Positions 35,786 to 44,187 of a stretch of 64,000 nt of DNA are shown piece by piece. How positions within the stretch are numbered: the first letter of the stretch is position 1; each line of letters begins with the position of its first letter. This DNA comes from JAFALK01 sp036500605. Its GTDB lineage: Bacteria; Pseudomonadota; Gammaproteobacteria; Burkholderiales; Burkholderiaceae_C. The stretch is taken from positions 1 to 64,000 of the forward strand of contig DASYBU010000057.1 of NCBI GenBank assembly GCA_036500605.1. Direction: 5' to 3'. The notes below the pieces were generated by a model. That model did no database searches, was not told the origin of the DNA, and saw nothing but the letters and a program-made list of their open reading frames with translations. Made by a program: the position numbers and the translations under genes.

Positions 35786-36616
35786 CTAGCCCACAAATCC
35801 GCGCGCCGCGAAATCGGCAGGCCGCTGCAACCAGTTGCCTTCCGCATACATCGCCGCGGCATCCGTCGCATGCAGCGTGTAGGCATGCCGCGAGACGGGT
35901 GAGCGGTTCGGTGCGCTGTAGTGCGGCAGCAGGCCGTGGAACACCACCAGCGTGCCGGCCTTCACCTCCAGCGGCACGGCGCTCGGGTCATCGACCGGCC
36001 AAGGCGTGGCGTCGAGGGCCTGCATGGCGATCTCGCGGCCCTTGCGCACGAAGCGCTCGCGCAGCGGGCCGCAATGCCCGCCCGGCTGGACCCAGAGGCA
36101 GCCGTTGTCGCGGGTGGCGTCTTCCAGCGCGAACCAGAAGGTGGTGACGGTCTCGGGCGTGGTATGGAAGAAGCTGGCGTCCTGGTGCCAGCGAACCTCG
36201 CCACCAATGCCGGGCTGCTTGAAGATGTACATCGACTGCCAGATGCGCGGCCGCTGCAGGCCCGCGCGTTGCGCCACTTCGGCCAAGGCCGGCCCGCGCG
36301 AGAAGGCGCTGAAGACCGGATGCAGGTCGTGCATCGCGTGGCCGATCTTGTTGATCGACAGCGCCTTGGCCTGTTTCAGCTGACCGTGTTCGTCGAAGGA
36401 TTCTTCCTCGAAGAAGCAGCGGACCTCGTTGGCCGAATCGATGAAGTAGTCATCGACCGCGCGGCTCTGTTCGTGGGTCGTGAACACCGGTGGCCGAGGC
36501 GGTGGCTCGAAAGCCTCCACGATCGCGGCCGCGGCCGCGCGCAGCGCCGCGATCTCGTGGGCCGACTTGAAGTTCGGCACCACGGCGTAGCCCAGTTCGT
36601 CGAATCGTTCCAGCAT
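35786..36616 (-). CDS. Phytanoyl-CoA dioxygenase (PhyH) family oxygenase
   Basis: 276 residues. The 2-oxoglutarate/Fe(II) facial triad is visible: His144 and Asp146 in VRWHQDASFF, and the distal His232 in LLPHYSAPNRS with Arg238 positioned to bind 2-oxoglutarate. Members hydroxylate phytanoyl-CoA, small molecules or natural products; the substrate here is unknown. AGGAGG is 8 nt upstream of the ATG. The gene precedes a small hypothetical on the same strand and shows no link to the catabolic locus at 20.9-32.8 kb. Confidence 0.88.
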   Translation of the reverse strand: MLERFDELGYAVVPNFKSAHEIAALRAAAAAIVEAFEPPPRPPVFTTHEQSRAVDDYFIDSANEVRCFFEEESFDEHGQLKQAKALSINKIGHAMHDLHPVFSAFSRGPALAEVAQRAGLQRPRIWQSMYIFKQPGIGGEVRWHQDASFFHTTPETVTTFWFALEDATRDNGCLWVQPGGHCGPLRERFVRKGREIAMQALDATPWPVDDPSAVPLEVKAGTLVVFHGLLPHYSAPNRSPVSRHAYTLHATDAAAMYAEGNWLQRPADFAARGFVG

Positions 36617-36650
36617 CGCGCTGCCTCCTGATCTCGCGCCGACGGCGTTC

Positions 36651-37652
36651 TCATTCCGACCACGGCGCGCCGCAAAGCGGGCAACCCGTCGGCTTGTCGC
36701 CCAGCCGCAGTCGCATGGTCACGTCGCCCTCGCACTTCACGCACAGGCCGTCCTCGGGCACATGACCGCGCAGGGCATCGCGCCGCAGCACTTTGGCCCG
36801 TTGTGTCGCAGCCTGTCGCGCCGTGGATTTGGCTTCATCATCGAGCAGCCGCTGGCTCGCACGCTTGAAGGACTTGAGCTCGCGCAGCGGCTCCTGCTCC
36901 AGCAGCGGCACGCCCAGATAGAGCTGCCCCTTGGAAGGCGCAACCACCTCGACCAGCAACTGCCCCATTTGCGCTTCGCCGTTGATGTCCACGCGATAGA
37001 GGCCGCGGCAAGTCACCGCAGCCGCGCGGTCTTCCCCGAGGCTGCGCGGCTTGGCCGCGAGGTCGTTGAAGAAGCGCTCAAGGTCGCGTCGCGCGAGGCT
37101 GAGCTTGCCCGAGCTGCCCTGGTGGCCGGTGGCACGGATCACGATGAGCCCGGCCTCCAGCGCCAGCTCGAAATGCTTGCCGACCACGGTGCCCGGTGCC
37201 GACACCCCGGCCGCTTCAAAGACATCCGCATAGACGCCGGCCGGCTTGCTGGCCGCCGCGCGCACCTGTGCGCCGCCGGTGTCCTGATCGGCCGCCACGT
37301 AGGTGTCGAGCAGCTTGTTCAGGAACTCGTCGTTGCCATGCAGCAGATGGGCCAGGCCCTTGACCTCCTTGAGCAGGCCCGGCGCATGGCGGTGGATCAG
37401 TTCGGCGAGCTCGCGCGTGTCGGCCACGCGCTTGCCCACGCCGCCGTGATGCCCGCGCAGCAGTTGCTCATAGGTCGCGATGCGCTGCACCTGCTGAGCG
37501 TAGGCGGTCTTGGCATCCGCCTGGCCCTGCTTGTGCCCCAGCTGCCAGGACTGCGCGCTTGCGCTGGCCTTGGCCTGACGCTGCCAGACCAGGACCATCG
37601 ACAGCAGGAGGCCCAGGCCCAGCAGAGCCGCGTACAGGACTATTTGGGACAT
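36651..37652 (-). CDS. Membrane-anchored hypothetical protein with C-terminal zinc ribbon
   Basis: 333 residues. An N-terminal anchor (IVLYAALLGLGLLLSMVLVW) is followed by an Ala/Gln-rich coiled coil (~25-60), a helical region with HRHAPGLLKEVKGLAHLL, a central alpha/beta part (~150-260), and a C-terminal four-Cys ribbon (CVKCEG ... CPLCGAPW). The zinc ribbon suggests nucleic-acid or protein contact in the cytoplasm. No nuclease motif that I can identify. Followed on the same strand, 34 nt on, by the PhyH gene. Confidence 0.65.
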   Translation of the reverse strand: MSQIVLYAALLGLGLLLSMVLVWQRQAKASASAQSWQLGHKQGQADAKTAYAQQVQRIATYEQLLRGHHGGVGKRVADTRELAELIHRHAPGLLKEVKGLAHLLHGNDEFLNKLLDTYVAADQDTGGAQVRAAASKPAGVYADVFEAAGVSAPGTVVGKHFELALEAGLIVIRATGHQGSSGKLSLARRDLERFFNDLAAKPRSLGEDRAAAVTCRGLYRVDINGEAQMGQLLVEVVAPSKGQLYLGVPLLEQEPLRELKSFKRASQRLLDDEAKSTARQAATQRAKVLRRDALRGHVPEDGLCVKCEGDVTMRLRLGDKPTGCPLCGAPWSE

Positions 37653-37800
37653 GAAGCGCCCGCCGAAGTTCGGACCAAGATTTTCATGGGGCGGATTCTG
37701 GGGGCGCGCGCAGGGTCGACGCGTCCTGATTTGCCCCCAGCCCGGCGCTCATTCAGTGACCGATGCCACGCTGCGGGCCTTGGCGATCATCGCCAATTGC

Positions 37801-37965
37801 CTATACCTTGCGCTTGACCATGAAAGCGAACGGAATCGCGAACGGCCCGAAGACCTGGCCGAGAGCCGCCCACATCGGCCCGTCACCGTGGCGGTTCTTG
37901 GCCACGCGCCAGGCCAGGCCGCCGCTGAGGGCCCAGGCAAGAATGAAGAGGGGCAGGGGTTGCAT
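37801..37965 (-). CDS. 54-residue membrane miniprotein
   Basis: ATG at 37965 with GAGGAA 9 nt upstream opens a 55-codon frame ending TAG at 37801. The product begins MQPLPLFILAWALSGGLAWR, then KNRHGDG, then a second hydrophobic segment (MWAALGQVFGPFAIPFAFMV) and KRKV. Two membrane helices joined by a charged loop and ended by a basic tail form a typical small inner-membrane protein. It is shorter than most ORF cutoffs, but the ribosome site, the hydrophobic periodicity and the lack of a competing gene support it. Function unknown. Sits between two larger hypotheticals on the same strand. Confidence 0.7.
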   Translation of the reverse strand: MQPLPLFILAWALSGGLAWRVAKNRHGDGPMWAALGQVFGPFAIPFAFMVKRKV

Positions 37966-38027
37966 CGATGAAATTCCTCAAAACATTCGCCAGGACACCT
38001 CACGCGATGCCTGTGCGCAGATCGACA

Positions 38028-39233
38028 TCATGAGGCCAAAGCCACGCTGACATATTCCACCAGCTCGTGCCGCCCCACCTTCTCCTCGCGCCCGTCACGC
38101 CAGCAGACCACGTCGAAACCGCGCGTGTAGACCACCGCCCCATCGGCCGTGAGGTCGAAGGCCGCCACATGCTTGGTCACGACCTCCCAGCTGCTGCGGC
38201 TGTTGCCGCTGCTGCTGCCGCTGCCGCCCGGCGCGCGCCGAACGAGTTCCCAGGAGGCGGGCACGAGGTTGCCGGAGTACTTGGGATCGTCGCGGACCTT
38301 GCGCAGCTCGATCATGCGGCCGTGCAGCCAGAGCCGGCCGAGGTCCTGGTCGAGTTCCGGCGTGCGCGGACCGCCCGCCGAACGCAGTGGTTCCTTGCCG
38401 TAGATGGTGGTGAAGAAGTTCAGGTAGCCGAACACAGCCTTGAGCAGCCGGATCGGCATGAGGACGGTGTCCGTCAAAGCGGCGCCGGCACGCTCGTGCG
38501 GCGGCTTCTCGATGGGCCGACGGATCGCGTAGACGGTGCCGTCCGCCGCGATCCTGGGCGCCAGGAAATCCCAGGCCGATTCGTCGGCCAGCGTCTCGAG
38601 CTGGCCGCCGCGGTAGTCCAGGCGATTGAGCGTGGCATGCGCAATCGCGGCCACATGGCCGCGCTCGGGATGGCGTGCCACGCCGCTGCTTTGGAAGACG
38701 AGCGCGGACTTGGCGCCGGGCACAAGGGCCGGCGCGGCATCGATGCTGTCGCCGCCCGTCACCGCGCCCTTGAGCGTGCCTTCGTCGTCGTAGACCTCCA
38801 GCTGCGCGGTGCCGTCCGTCGCGCGCACCGACAGGATCAGGCGCTGGTCGGCGGGATTGAAGGCCAGGCCCAGGATCTGGATGCCGTGGCGATGGAACAG
38901 CCGCACCTCGCGCTCCTCGTCGAGATGCAGCCGGAACAGGCCCACGGTCTCGCCGATGCTGAGCACGTAGTAGAGGATGTTCGTCTCGGCCCCGAAGCAG
39001 GCCAGCAGGAAACGCGGCGGTGCCAGCGGCCCCGATTGTTGCGAGCCCCACAAGGTGTTGGTCGGAATCACCCCGGTCTGCTGCTCGCGCGGCGCGTGCT
39101 TCCACGAGGTGTTGCGCCGGCTGCGCTCGTCGCGCTCCACCACCTCACGCGCAAAGGCTGAAGTGATCTGCTGCGGCGCGAGCCCGGTGCGGTGTAGCCA
39201 CAGCTCACCTTTGGCGATGATCAGGCAGTCCAT
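38028..39233 (-). CDS. Hypothetical beta-propeller-like protein, 401 residues
   Basis: Starts ATG at 39233 with GGGAGGGA upstream. No signal peptide. Repeating segments of about 45 residues with strand patterns such as ILGLAFNPADQRLILSV, TAQLEVYDDEGTLKGAV and VAAFDLTADGAVVYTRGFDV look like WD/YVTN-type beta-propeller blades. Near the middle lies a Gly/Ser-rich linker, GSGSSSGNSRSS. A cytoplasmic reporter or scaffold role is possible. No enzyme motif seen; exact family not recognised. Confidence 0.65.
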   Translation of the reverse strand: MDCLIIAKGELWLHRTGLAPQQITSAFAREVVERDERSRRNTSWKHAPREQQTGVIPTNTLWGSQQSGPLAPPRFLLACFGAETNILYYVLSIGETVGLFRLHLDEEREVRLFHRHGIQILGLAFNPADQRLILSVRATDGTAQLEVYDDEGTLKGAVTGGDSIDAAPALVPGAKSALVFQSSGVARHPERGHVAAIAHATLNRLDYRGGQLETLADESAWDFLAPRIAADGTVYAIRRPIEKPPHERAGAALTDTVLMPIRLLKAVFGYLNFFTTIYGKEPLRSAGGPRTPELDQDLGRLWLHGRMIELRKVRDDPKYSGNLVPASWELVRRAPGGSGSSSGNSRSSWEVVTKHVAAFDLTADGAVVYTRGFDVVCWRDGREEKVGRHELVEYVSVALAS

Positions 39234-39316
39234 GAGGGTCCCTCCCGGGGGCGATGGTAGCTGGATGCTCGCATGCGTCGATCAGCTGCGCGGCGCCGGT
39301 GCTTACACGGGCCATG

Positions 39317-39562
39317 TCAGCGCCGCTCGGCGCCACGTACTTCATCCATCACAGGCACACTCATCGGCATGGCGTTGCGCACCTCGGCCAACTCAAGCGC
39401 GAATGCCTTGCGACTCCATTGCGCAGGCCGAATCGACAAAGTGCCGTCGACGGTCAGATGTGCTTCGACCCTCGCGCCTTCGCGCAAGCCCAGTCGACGA
39501 ACAACTTCAGAAGGAATCCGGAGGACCAGGCTGTTGCCCCACTTCACTACTTGCAAGTCCAT
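39317..39562 (-). CDS. MazE/AbrB-fold antitoxin-like protein without a recognisable toxin
   Basis: 81 residues from ATG at 39562. The N-terminal swapped-hairpin motif is MDLQVVKWGNSLVLRIPSEV, then VRRLGLREGARVEAHLTVDG, which is the AbrB/MazE/SpoVT DNA-binding fold. In MazEF or VapBC pairs the toxin follows directly. Here the next bases on the minus strand give only a 36-codon frame (MARVSTGAAQLIDACEHPAT...), not a MazF or PIN domain. The C-terminal tail (EVRNAMP...DEVRGAE) is where such antitoxins bind their toxin. It may be a solitary regulator or a remnant. Confidence 0.7.
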   Translation of the reverse strand: MDLQVVKWGNSLVLRIPSEVVRRLGLREGARVEAHLTVDGTLSIRPAQWSRKAFALELAEVRNAMPMSVPVMDEVRGAERR

Positions 39563-39679
39563 GATGCAAATCCAGTTTCGTATCCGCATACTACGCACGG
39601 GAAGCTGAAAGCCGAGCATGCGCATGTCGCATCGCCATCGAAATCAGCCACTCGCAAGACAACATGCTGGACGGAATGG

Positions 39680-40294
39680 CTATTCGGCCAGCGGCCCCGT
39701 GCACCACTGCTGCTCACAAGGTACGCCGTCATGGTCACCATCCATCCGCGTCCCCGGGCAATTCTTCAGGAAGAACTTGGCTTCCTTGCAGGAGTGCATC
39801 TGCGAGCAGTATTGGCGGCCGTCGCACTGGAACGTGGGGATCGGTGCGGCATCGGGTGTGGCGAGCGGCATGGTTGAGGTCCGCGCGGCGGAGGGCATCA
39901 CGAGTTCGGCGACCTGTGGAGGCGGCGGAGCATGAGGGCCGAACCGGTTATAGAGGTAGCCGACAACGGTCACCGCCAGGACGACTCCGGCCAGTCGCCC
40001 GACACGGCTTCGCGATCGGCGCATCGGCGGCGTTCTGCTGAAGCGTTCGACCGGCTGCTCCGGCCTGCGTCGCTCCGGCGGACCCAACGCCTCGCGATGG
40101 ACCTTCACGGCACGCAGTTTCCCGTCGTCGCCCTTTGCAAACTCGAAAGACAGCTTCTCGCCCACGACCGGCTTGGTGCCATCACGCGGCAGCGCGCTGA
40201 TGTGCACGAAGATCTCGCGGCCGCCCTGCTCCGGCGCGATGAAGCCGAAGCCGCGCTCGTCGTTCCAGGATCTCAAGATGCCGCTGTAGCGCAT
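39680..40294 (-). CDS. Cold-shock domain fused through a membrane helix to an Excalibur domain
   Basis: 204 residues. Residues 1-68 are a cold-shock domain (GILRSWNDERGFGFI with the RNP1-like GFGFI; IFVHIS as RNP2). A basic linker and one membrane helix (VGRLAGVVLAVTVVGYLY, ~98-115) follow, then a C-terminal Excalibur domain (CDGRQYCSQMHSCKEAKFFL, NCPG, then DGDHDGVPCEQQWC) with six or more Cys and a calcium-loop-like DxDxDGxPCE. It may link cytoplasmic RNA binding to an extracytoplasmic calcium/thiol domain. The same layout is known in some proteobacteria; function not established. Confidence 0.85.
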   Translation of the reverse strand: MRYSGILRSWNDERGFGFIAPEQGGREIFVHISALPRDGTKPVVGEKLSFEFAKGDDGKLRAVKVHREALGPPERRRPEQPVERFSRTPPMRRSRSRVGRLAGVVLAVTVVGYLYNRFGPHAPPPPQVAELVMPSAARTSTMPLATPDAAPIPTFQCDGRQYCSQMHSCKEAKFFLKNCPGTRMDGDHDGVPCEQQWCTGPLAE

Positions 40295-40321
40295 GGAAGA
40301 TGCCTTTCCTCGGTGCGCGTC

Positions 40322-40729
40322 TCAGAAGAAGGCGTCATCCTCACGCATGCGAACCGAATGCACCCGCCGCTCGGCGATCCTGCGGATCAGGTCTTCGGGC
40401 AGGGGCTCGCCGTAAGGCAGCTGCAGATAGTTCTTCGTCGTCTTGTACGCCGCCAGCTCCTCGCGGAAGGCGGCGAGGCCGCCCTCGGTCGGCGCGAAAT
40501 TGACATGCGCCTTGTGCGCCGAGAAAGCAAACACGAAGCGCGGCTCCACGAAGAAAGGCTGGCCCCACTTGATCACTTCCTGAGCCTCGGGCGCCACGCT
40601 CTTGAGCAGCTTGTGCAGGCGCTTCAGATGCGGCTGGGCCACGGCAGGAGCCGCGGCGATGTACCCGGGGATGGTGGTCGGACGCACGGCTTCAGCCTGC
40701 CGTCGGATGGGCACTGGTCCGGCGGTCAT
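40322..40729 (-). CDS. DUF1801 (YdeI/iron-chaperone-like) protein 1
   Basis: 135 residues. The DUF1801 layout is clear: IPGYIAAAPAVAQPHLKRLHKLLKSVAPEAQE, then WGQPFFVEPRFVFAFSAHKAHVNFAP and a Leu/Lys-rich end (KNYLQLPYGEPLPEDLI). The family has a frataxin-like fold. ATG overlaps the stop of the adjacent paralogue (ATGA), so both are made from one transcript. Iron-chaperone claims for distant members are not verified for this protein. Confidence 0.8.
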   Translation of the reverse strand: MTAGPVPIRRQAEAVRPTTIPGYIAAAPAVAQPHLKRLHKLLKSVAPEAQEVIKWGQPFFVEPRFVFAFSAHKAHVNFAPTEGGLAAFREELAAYKTTKNYLQLPYGEPLPEDLIRRIAERRVHSVRMREDDAFF

Positions 40730-41157
40730 TTCGTGGTCTTCCTGGCTGCGGGCTTGGTCTTCACCTTCGAGGTGTTGAGCTCGATCGCCGCTCGGATCAG
40801 CGCCTTGAACGCGGTCGTGTCCACTGTCTCACCCTCGCCGATATCGATCGCGCGGCGTGCATTGCCTTCGAGGCTCGAATTGAACAGCTGCTTCGGATCG
40901 GGCAGCGAGGCGCCCTTGGCGAAGGTCAGCTTGACCTTGTCCTTGTAGGTTTCGCCGGTGCAGAGGATGCCGTCGCGCTCGAACACGGGCGTGCCCATCC
41001 ACTTCCAGGTTTCCTCGACGGCCGGGTCGGCTTCGTGGATCAGCTTGCGCATCAGGGCGAGCGTCTTGCCGCGCCAGTCGCCCAGCTCGGCGATCTTCCG
41101 GTCGATCAGTTCAGTGGCCGGCAGGCTCTCGGCGGCTTCGGATTTCTTCGTCGGCAT
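40726..41157 (-). CDS. DUF1801 (YdeI/iron-chaperone-like) protein 2
   Basis: 143 residues. Helical N-terminus (DRKIAELGDWRGKTLALMRKL), then EETWKWMGTPVFERDGILCTG, then ETYKDKVKLTFAKGASLPDP, typical of DUF1801 proteins; a Lys/Ala tail ends it. First gene of the pair; its TGA overlaps the ATG of the second paralogue (positions 40726-40729). The tandem presence of two diverged copies suggests they may act together. Divergent from the gene at 41286. Confidence 0.8.
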   Translation of the reverse strand: MPTKKSEAAESLPATELIDRKIAELGDWRGKTLALMRKLIHEADPAVEETWKWMGTPVFERDGILCTGETYKDKVKLTFAKGASLPDPKQLFNSSLEGNARRAIDIGEGETVDTTAFKALIRAAIELNTSKVKTKPAARKTTK

Positions 41158-41285
41158 CTTGGACTCTCCTAACGTTCAGCTCAAGCGGCGTCAGATCGGG
41201 GACGGCGCTACAGTGCGCGAATTCGGCGCGCGAACTCATTGCGCAAATTGTCACCTCCACACCCGGCCGGAGCTTAGACGAACAA

Positions 41286-42020
41286 ATGAGCAGTGAGCCC
41301 AGCGCGTTCATCGAGATCCTGCCGGCGGACGCGGTGCCCGCGCCCGCGTGGGACGAGGTCTGGCAACTGACCTGCCGCTTCTACGCGGCCGAGCGCGAGT
41401 ACGTGGAGGCGCGGCTCAAGGCTCATCGCAGCCTCGCGCTGTTCCGCGACAAGGCCACGCGCGAGCTGATCGGCATGGCCGCGATCGAGGTCAGCCCCGT
41501 GGATTTCGAAGGTCAGAAACTGCTGATGATCTTCACCTCGCACACCGTCGTGGATGAACGTTATCGCGGGCAGAACCTGATCCAGCGCGCGGGCTTCCGG
41601 ACCTGGCTCGGCACCTGCCTGCGCTACCCGCTGCGCCGCAAGTTCTGGGTCTTCGACAGCTTCAGCTACAAGAGCTATTTGCTGCTGCCGCGCAATCTGG
41701 TGGAGTTCTGGCCGCGCTTTGAGCGGCCGACGCCCGCCTGGGAAGCCGCGCTGATCGATCACTATGGCCGGCTCAAGTACGGCAGCGATTGGCGCGCGGG
41801 CGGCGTGGTGGCGCGCTCGCCGCGCAAGCGCCTGCTCCCGCAGACCGCGCCGCTCGATATGCGCCTGCTGGCGACCGACCCCAACCTGCGCTTCTACGCC
41901 GAGCGCAACCCCGGCCATGCGGACGGTGACATGCTGTTCTGCCTGTGCCCGCTCAGCGCGCGCAACTGGTGGGGCATTGCGGGCAAGATGGCGCGCCGGC
42001 TGCGCAGGCGGCCGGGCTGA
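41286..42020 (+). CDS. GNAT-like protein, function unknown
   Basis: 244 residues, soluble. A central segment RELIGMAAIEVSPVDFEGQKLLMIFTSHTVVDERYRGQNLIQRAG resembles the GNAT core (strand 4, then an R/Q-x-x-G-x-G/A-like acetyl-CoA loop, here RGQNLIQRAG). The C-terminus ends with basic Arg runs. The acetyltransferase label is an inference from this motif; substrate unknown. Divergent from the DUF1801 pair. Confidence 0.6.
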   Translation: MSSEPSAFIEILPADAVPAPAWDEVWQLTCRFYAAEREYVEARLKAHRSLALFRDKATRELIGMAAIEVSPVDFEGQKLLMIFTSHTVVDERYRGQNLIQRAGFRTWLGTCLRYPLRRKFWVFDSFSYKSYLLLPRNLVEFWPRFERPTPAWEAALIDHYGRLKYGSDWRAGGVVARSPRKRLLPQTAPLDMRLLATDPNLRFYAERNPGHADGDMLFCLCPLSARNWWGIAGKMARRLRRRPG

Positions 42021-42071
42021 GGCGCTGCGCGGCGGCCTTCTTCCTTTCGTTCAGGGGCGCTCCCTCACCGC

Positions 42072-42563
42072 TCACAACTGACCGCTCAGCGCTGCATAGA
42101 TGATGCCCACAATCATCATCAAGACGAGGAAGGCCGCGAGCCCCGCGACGCCGCAGAGCAGCGCCAGCGCCCAGCCCTTGCGCGAGTATGTCTTGCCGAA
42201 GCGCGCCAGCACGTAGGCGTTTTGCGCCTTGCCGTTTCCGTAGTACCAGGCGAAAAGCAAGCCCAGCCCCGCTGTACGCGAGATGCCGTTGGAAGACTCG
42301 ACGAAGAAGGCGGCCACGAAGGACATGAGCACCATGAAGATCAGGCAGCCGATCGCCCAGCGCTTCGAGGTCTCGGCCTTCTCCGGCTCACCCAGCGCCT
42401 GCCAGTTCTTCATCTGCAGCACCGCGCCAAAGACCGGCGTGAGCAGCAGACTCCAGCTGGCGGCCGCGTTCGGATTCCAGAGCGGCGGCGAGGGCTCGAC
42501 GCTGGCGGCAATGTCGGCCACATGGGCTTCGGGAGGTGCGTAGGGATTGTTGGTGTCGGGCAT
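42072..42563 (-). CDS. Membrane hypothetical protein
   Basis: 163 residues with an N-terminal Pro-rich soluble stretch (NNPYAPPEAHV, a common start of such DUF membrane proteins). Four hydrophobic segments follow: around 35-50, 72-90, 98-110 and 130-155. A Tyr/Gln-rich loop (WYYGNGKAQNAYVL) sits before the last. No motif assigned. Convergent with the GNAT-like gene. Confidence 0.6.
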   Translation of the reverse strand: MPDTNNPYAPPEAHVADIAASVEPSPPLWNPNAAASWSLLLTPVFGAVLQMKNWQALGEPEKAETSKRWAIGCLIFMVLMSFVAAFFVESSNGISRTAGLGLLFAWYYGNGKAQNAYVLARFGKTYSRKGWALALLCGVAGLAAFLVLMMIVGIIYAALSGQL

Positions 42564-42597
42564 GTGAGATCGATCGCTGGTTGGAAATCAGATGGAC

Positions 42598-43023
42598 TCA
42601 GGGGCCGGCATGCCCAGGCGGGTTCTCGATGAACCACTGAGCAATGCCGGGCATGTGCGGCTCGAACGGCCCTGGCACTTGGAGATTGAGCAGGCCGGCC
42701 CGCACGTCGCCGCGATTCTCGAAGTCATGCGTGGTGCCGCCGGGGATCAGGATCAAGGAACCGCGCGTGGCATGGGTCCAGTCGCCGTTTGCGAACACGC
42801 TCATGGTGCCCTCGATGACGTAGAAGACGTCATCCTCGGGATGGACATGCGGCCCCGGCCCTTTGGTGTGCGGTTCCAACCACCATTCCGAGATCGAGTA
42901 ACGCGACTGCGTCTCGGCCTCGTCCGCCTTGAAGACCGCGCTGATGCGGCCCATCGGATACGCGCGGCCTTCGCCGGGGCCGAGCACGAGGGCTTGGCGC
43001 GGTGCGGGAGTTTCTTCGTTCAT
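42598..43023 (-). CDS. Cupin-domain protein
   Basis: 141 residues starting at ATG 43023 (GAGGAG, 9 nt upstream). The cupin core shows motif 1 as EPHTKGPGPHVHPEDDVFYVIEG with two His and Glu-type metal ligands, and motif 2 as GGTTHDFENRGDVRAGLL. The N-terminal RISAVFKADEAETQSRY suits a small-molecule-binding or dioxygenase-like single-domain cupin. Substrate not readable. Confidence 0.85.
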   Translation of the reverse strand: MNEETPAPRQALVLGPGEGRAYPMGRISAVFKADEAETQSRYSISEWWLEPHTKGPGPHVHPEDDVFYVIEGTMSVFANGDWTHATRGSLILIPGGTTHDFENRGDVRAGLLNLQVPGPFEPHMPGIAQWFIENPPGHAGP

Positions 43024-43245
43024 GATGGGCTGCTCCTCATGCACTTGAGGCTTCGAGGTTGCGGAGGGCGATGGTTGAATTCATGTCGCTTCAATGCGGC
43101 TTGCCGACTGTGGCGATGCCTTGCAGGCGTTTGTACACTCGGCCCGACATTGTTGGCTAGTCAGGATTCCCGTTCCACACGGAGCGCGCAGTTTGGCAAT
43201 TTCGCAATAGCCGCAGCAACGAGAAGGACTGATGTCTTGAATCGC

Positions 43246-43665
43246 ATGAAGCATTCCACCTTGTTCTTCGCGATGGTCCTCCTGGGTCTCGGCAGCTGCG
43301 CGTCGGTCAGCACGCCACCCGATCCGGACTATCTGGCCGTCGCCCGGATCGCCCTTGCGGGCCCCAAAAGCAGGGCCGGTTCGCTCAGATTGGTCGTGGG
43401 GCCGGAGATCGGCGAAAAGGCCCGCGCAGCCTTGGTCGCACTGGGCGGAACCCTGGTCGCTGACGATGCGATCCCACGCAACGCCGAGGGGTGGCGTGCA
43501 CAGGGCTACACCTACGTCATCAAGTTCGACGTCACGGCTGAGCAAGCGACTTTCGAGCAGACGTCCGATCCGGTTTGCGGGGTCGGCAGCAAACTCGACC
43601 TGACCCGAGTCTCAGGCGAGTGGAAGATCGTCGGTAACTGGGTGCATCTCTGCACCATGCACTGA
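43246..43665 (+). CDS. Lipoprotein, hypothetical
   Basis: 139 residues with a lipoprotein signal (MKHSTLFFAMVLLGLGSC; Cys18 after LGS). The mature part includes GSLRLVVGPEIGEKARAALV and a C-terminal pair of Cys (PVCGVG... VHLCTMH) that may form a disulfide. A TTG at 43237 with AAGGA 8 nt before it is an alternative start and is better supported by the ribosome site. Family not recognised. It precedes a membrane-protein gene on the same strand by 11 nt. Confidence 0.65.
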   Translation: MKHSTLFFAMVLLGLGSCASVSTPPDPDYLAVARIALAGPKSRAGSLRLVVGPEIGEKARAALVALGGTLVADDAIPRNAEGWRAQGYTYVIKFDVTAEQATFEQTSDPVCGVGSKLDLTRVSGEWKIVGNWVHLCTMH

Positions 43666-43676
43666 GCGCGCGCGTC

Positions 43677-44150
43677 ATGGCATTCACAGTCCACGGCTTT
43701 GGAACGGCTCTCTACGGGCAGCGCAATTGGCGGCGTGACGAGAGCTATCAAACGACAAAGTGGTTTGTTGTTGCCTTCTTTCCCGTTTTTCCGATCAAGA
43801 CGCTGCGCGTGCTGCCTCACACTCGCAGGCCGGCCACGCTGAAAGACGACGTCACCGACTTCGCCGGCTCGGAAGAGTACGGCCATCGAGTCATGGAACA
43901 CCTTCCTTTGAGCCGCATCCAGGTCTTTCACACCTACGTCTTCGCCTTCGCGGTCTGCGCATGGTCCGCGCTGATGGTCTGGCTTTTCATGGGCCGCATA
44001 GGCATGCTTGATCGTGAGACGGCGATTGCGGTGACTTTGATCTTCCTGTTCCTTGGCCTGCTCTGCGCGCCCTCTATCGTGCTGTCCCTGCTTCGTCGCA
44101 GAGCATTTGTTCACGACGCTGCAGCGGCCCAGGCGTGCGAGGTCGTCTGA
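43677..44150 (+). CDS. Membrane hypothetical protein
   Basis: 157 residues. The N-terminal half is polar (VHGFGTALYGQRNWRRDESY; TTKWFVVAFFPVFPIKTLRV) and the second half carries two strong helices (HTYVFAFAVCAWSALMVWLF and IAVTLIFLFLGLLCAPSIVL). The opening phrase resembles DUF-type inner-membrane proteins with a zinc-ribbon-less N-domain. Located directly after the lipoprotein gene and 37 nt before the VOC gene, possibly one transcript. Confidence 0.6.
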   Translation: MAFTVHGFGTALYGQRNWRRDESYQTTKWFVVAFFPVFPIKTLRVLPHTRRPATLKDDVTDFAGSEEYGHRVMEHLPLSRIQVFHTYVFAFAVCAWSALMVWLFMGRIGMLDRETAIAVTLIFLFLGLLCAPSIVLSLLRRRAFVHDAAAAQACEVV

Positions 44151-44187
44151 CCTTCAGAAGACAGGCATTCCCGGAGAGGGGTACATC

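Noticed and set aside
41286..42020. Firm acetyltransferase assignment
   Set aside because: Only one GNAT-like loop is visible; the call is kept as GNAT-like.
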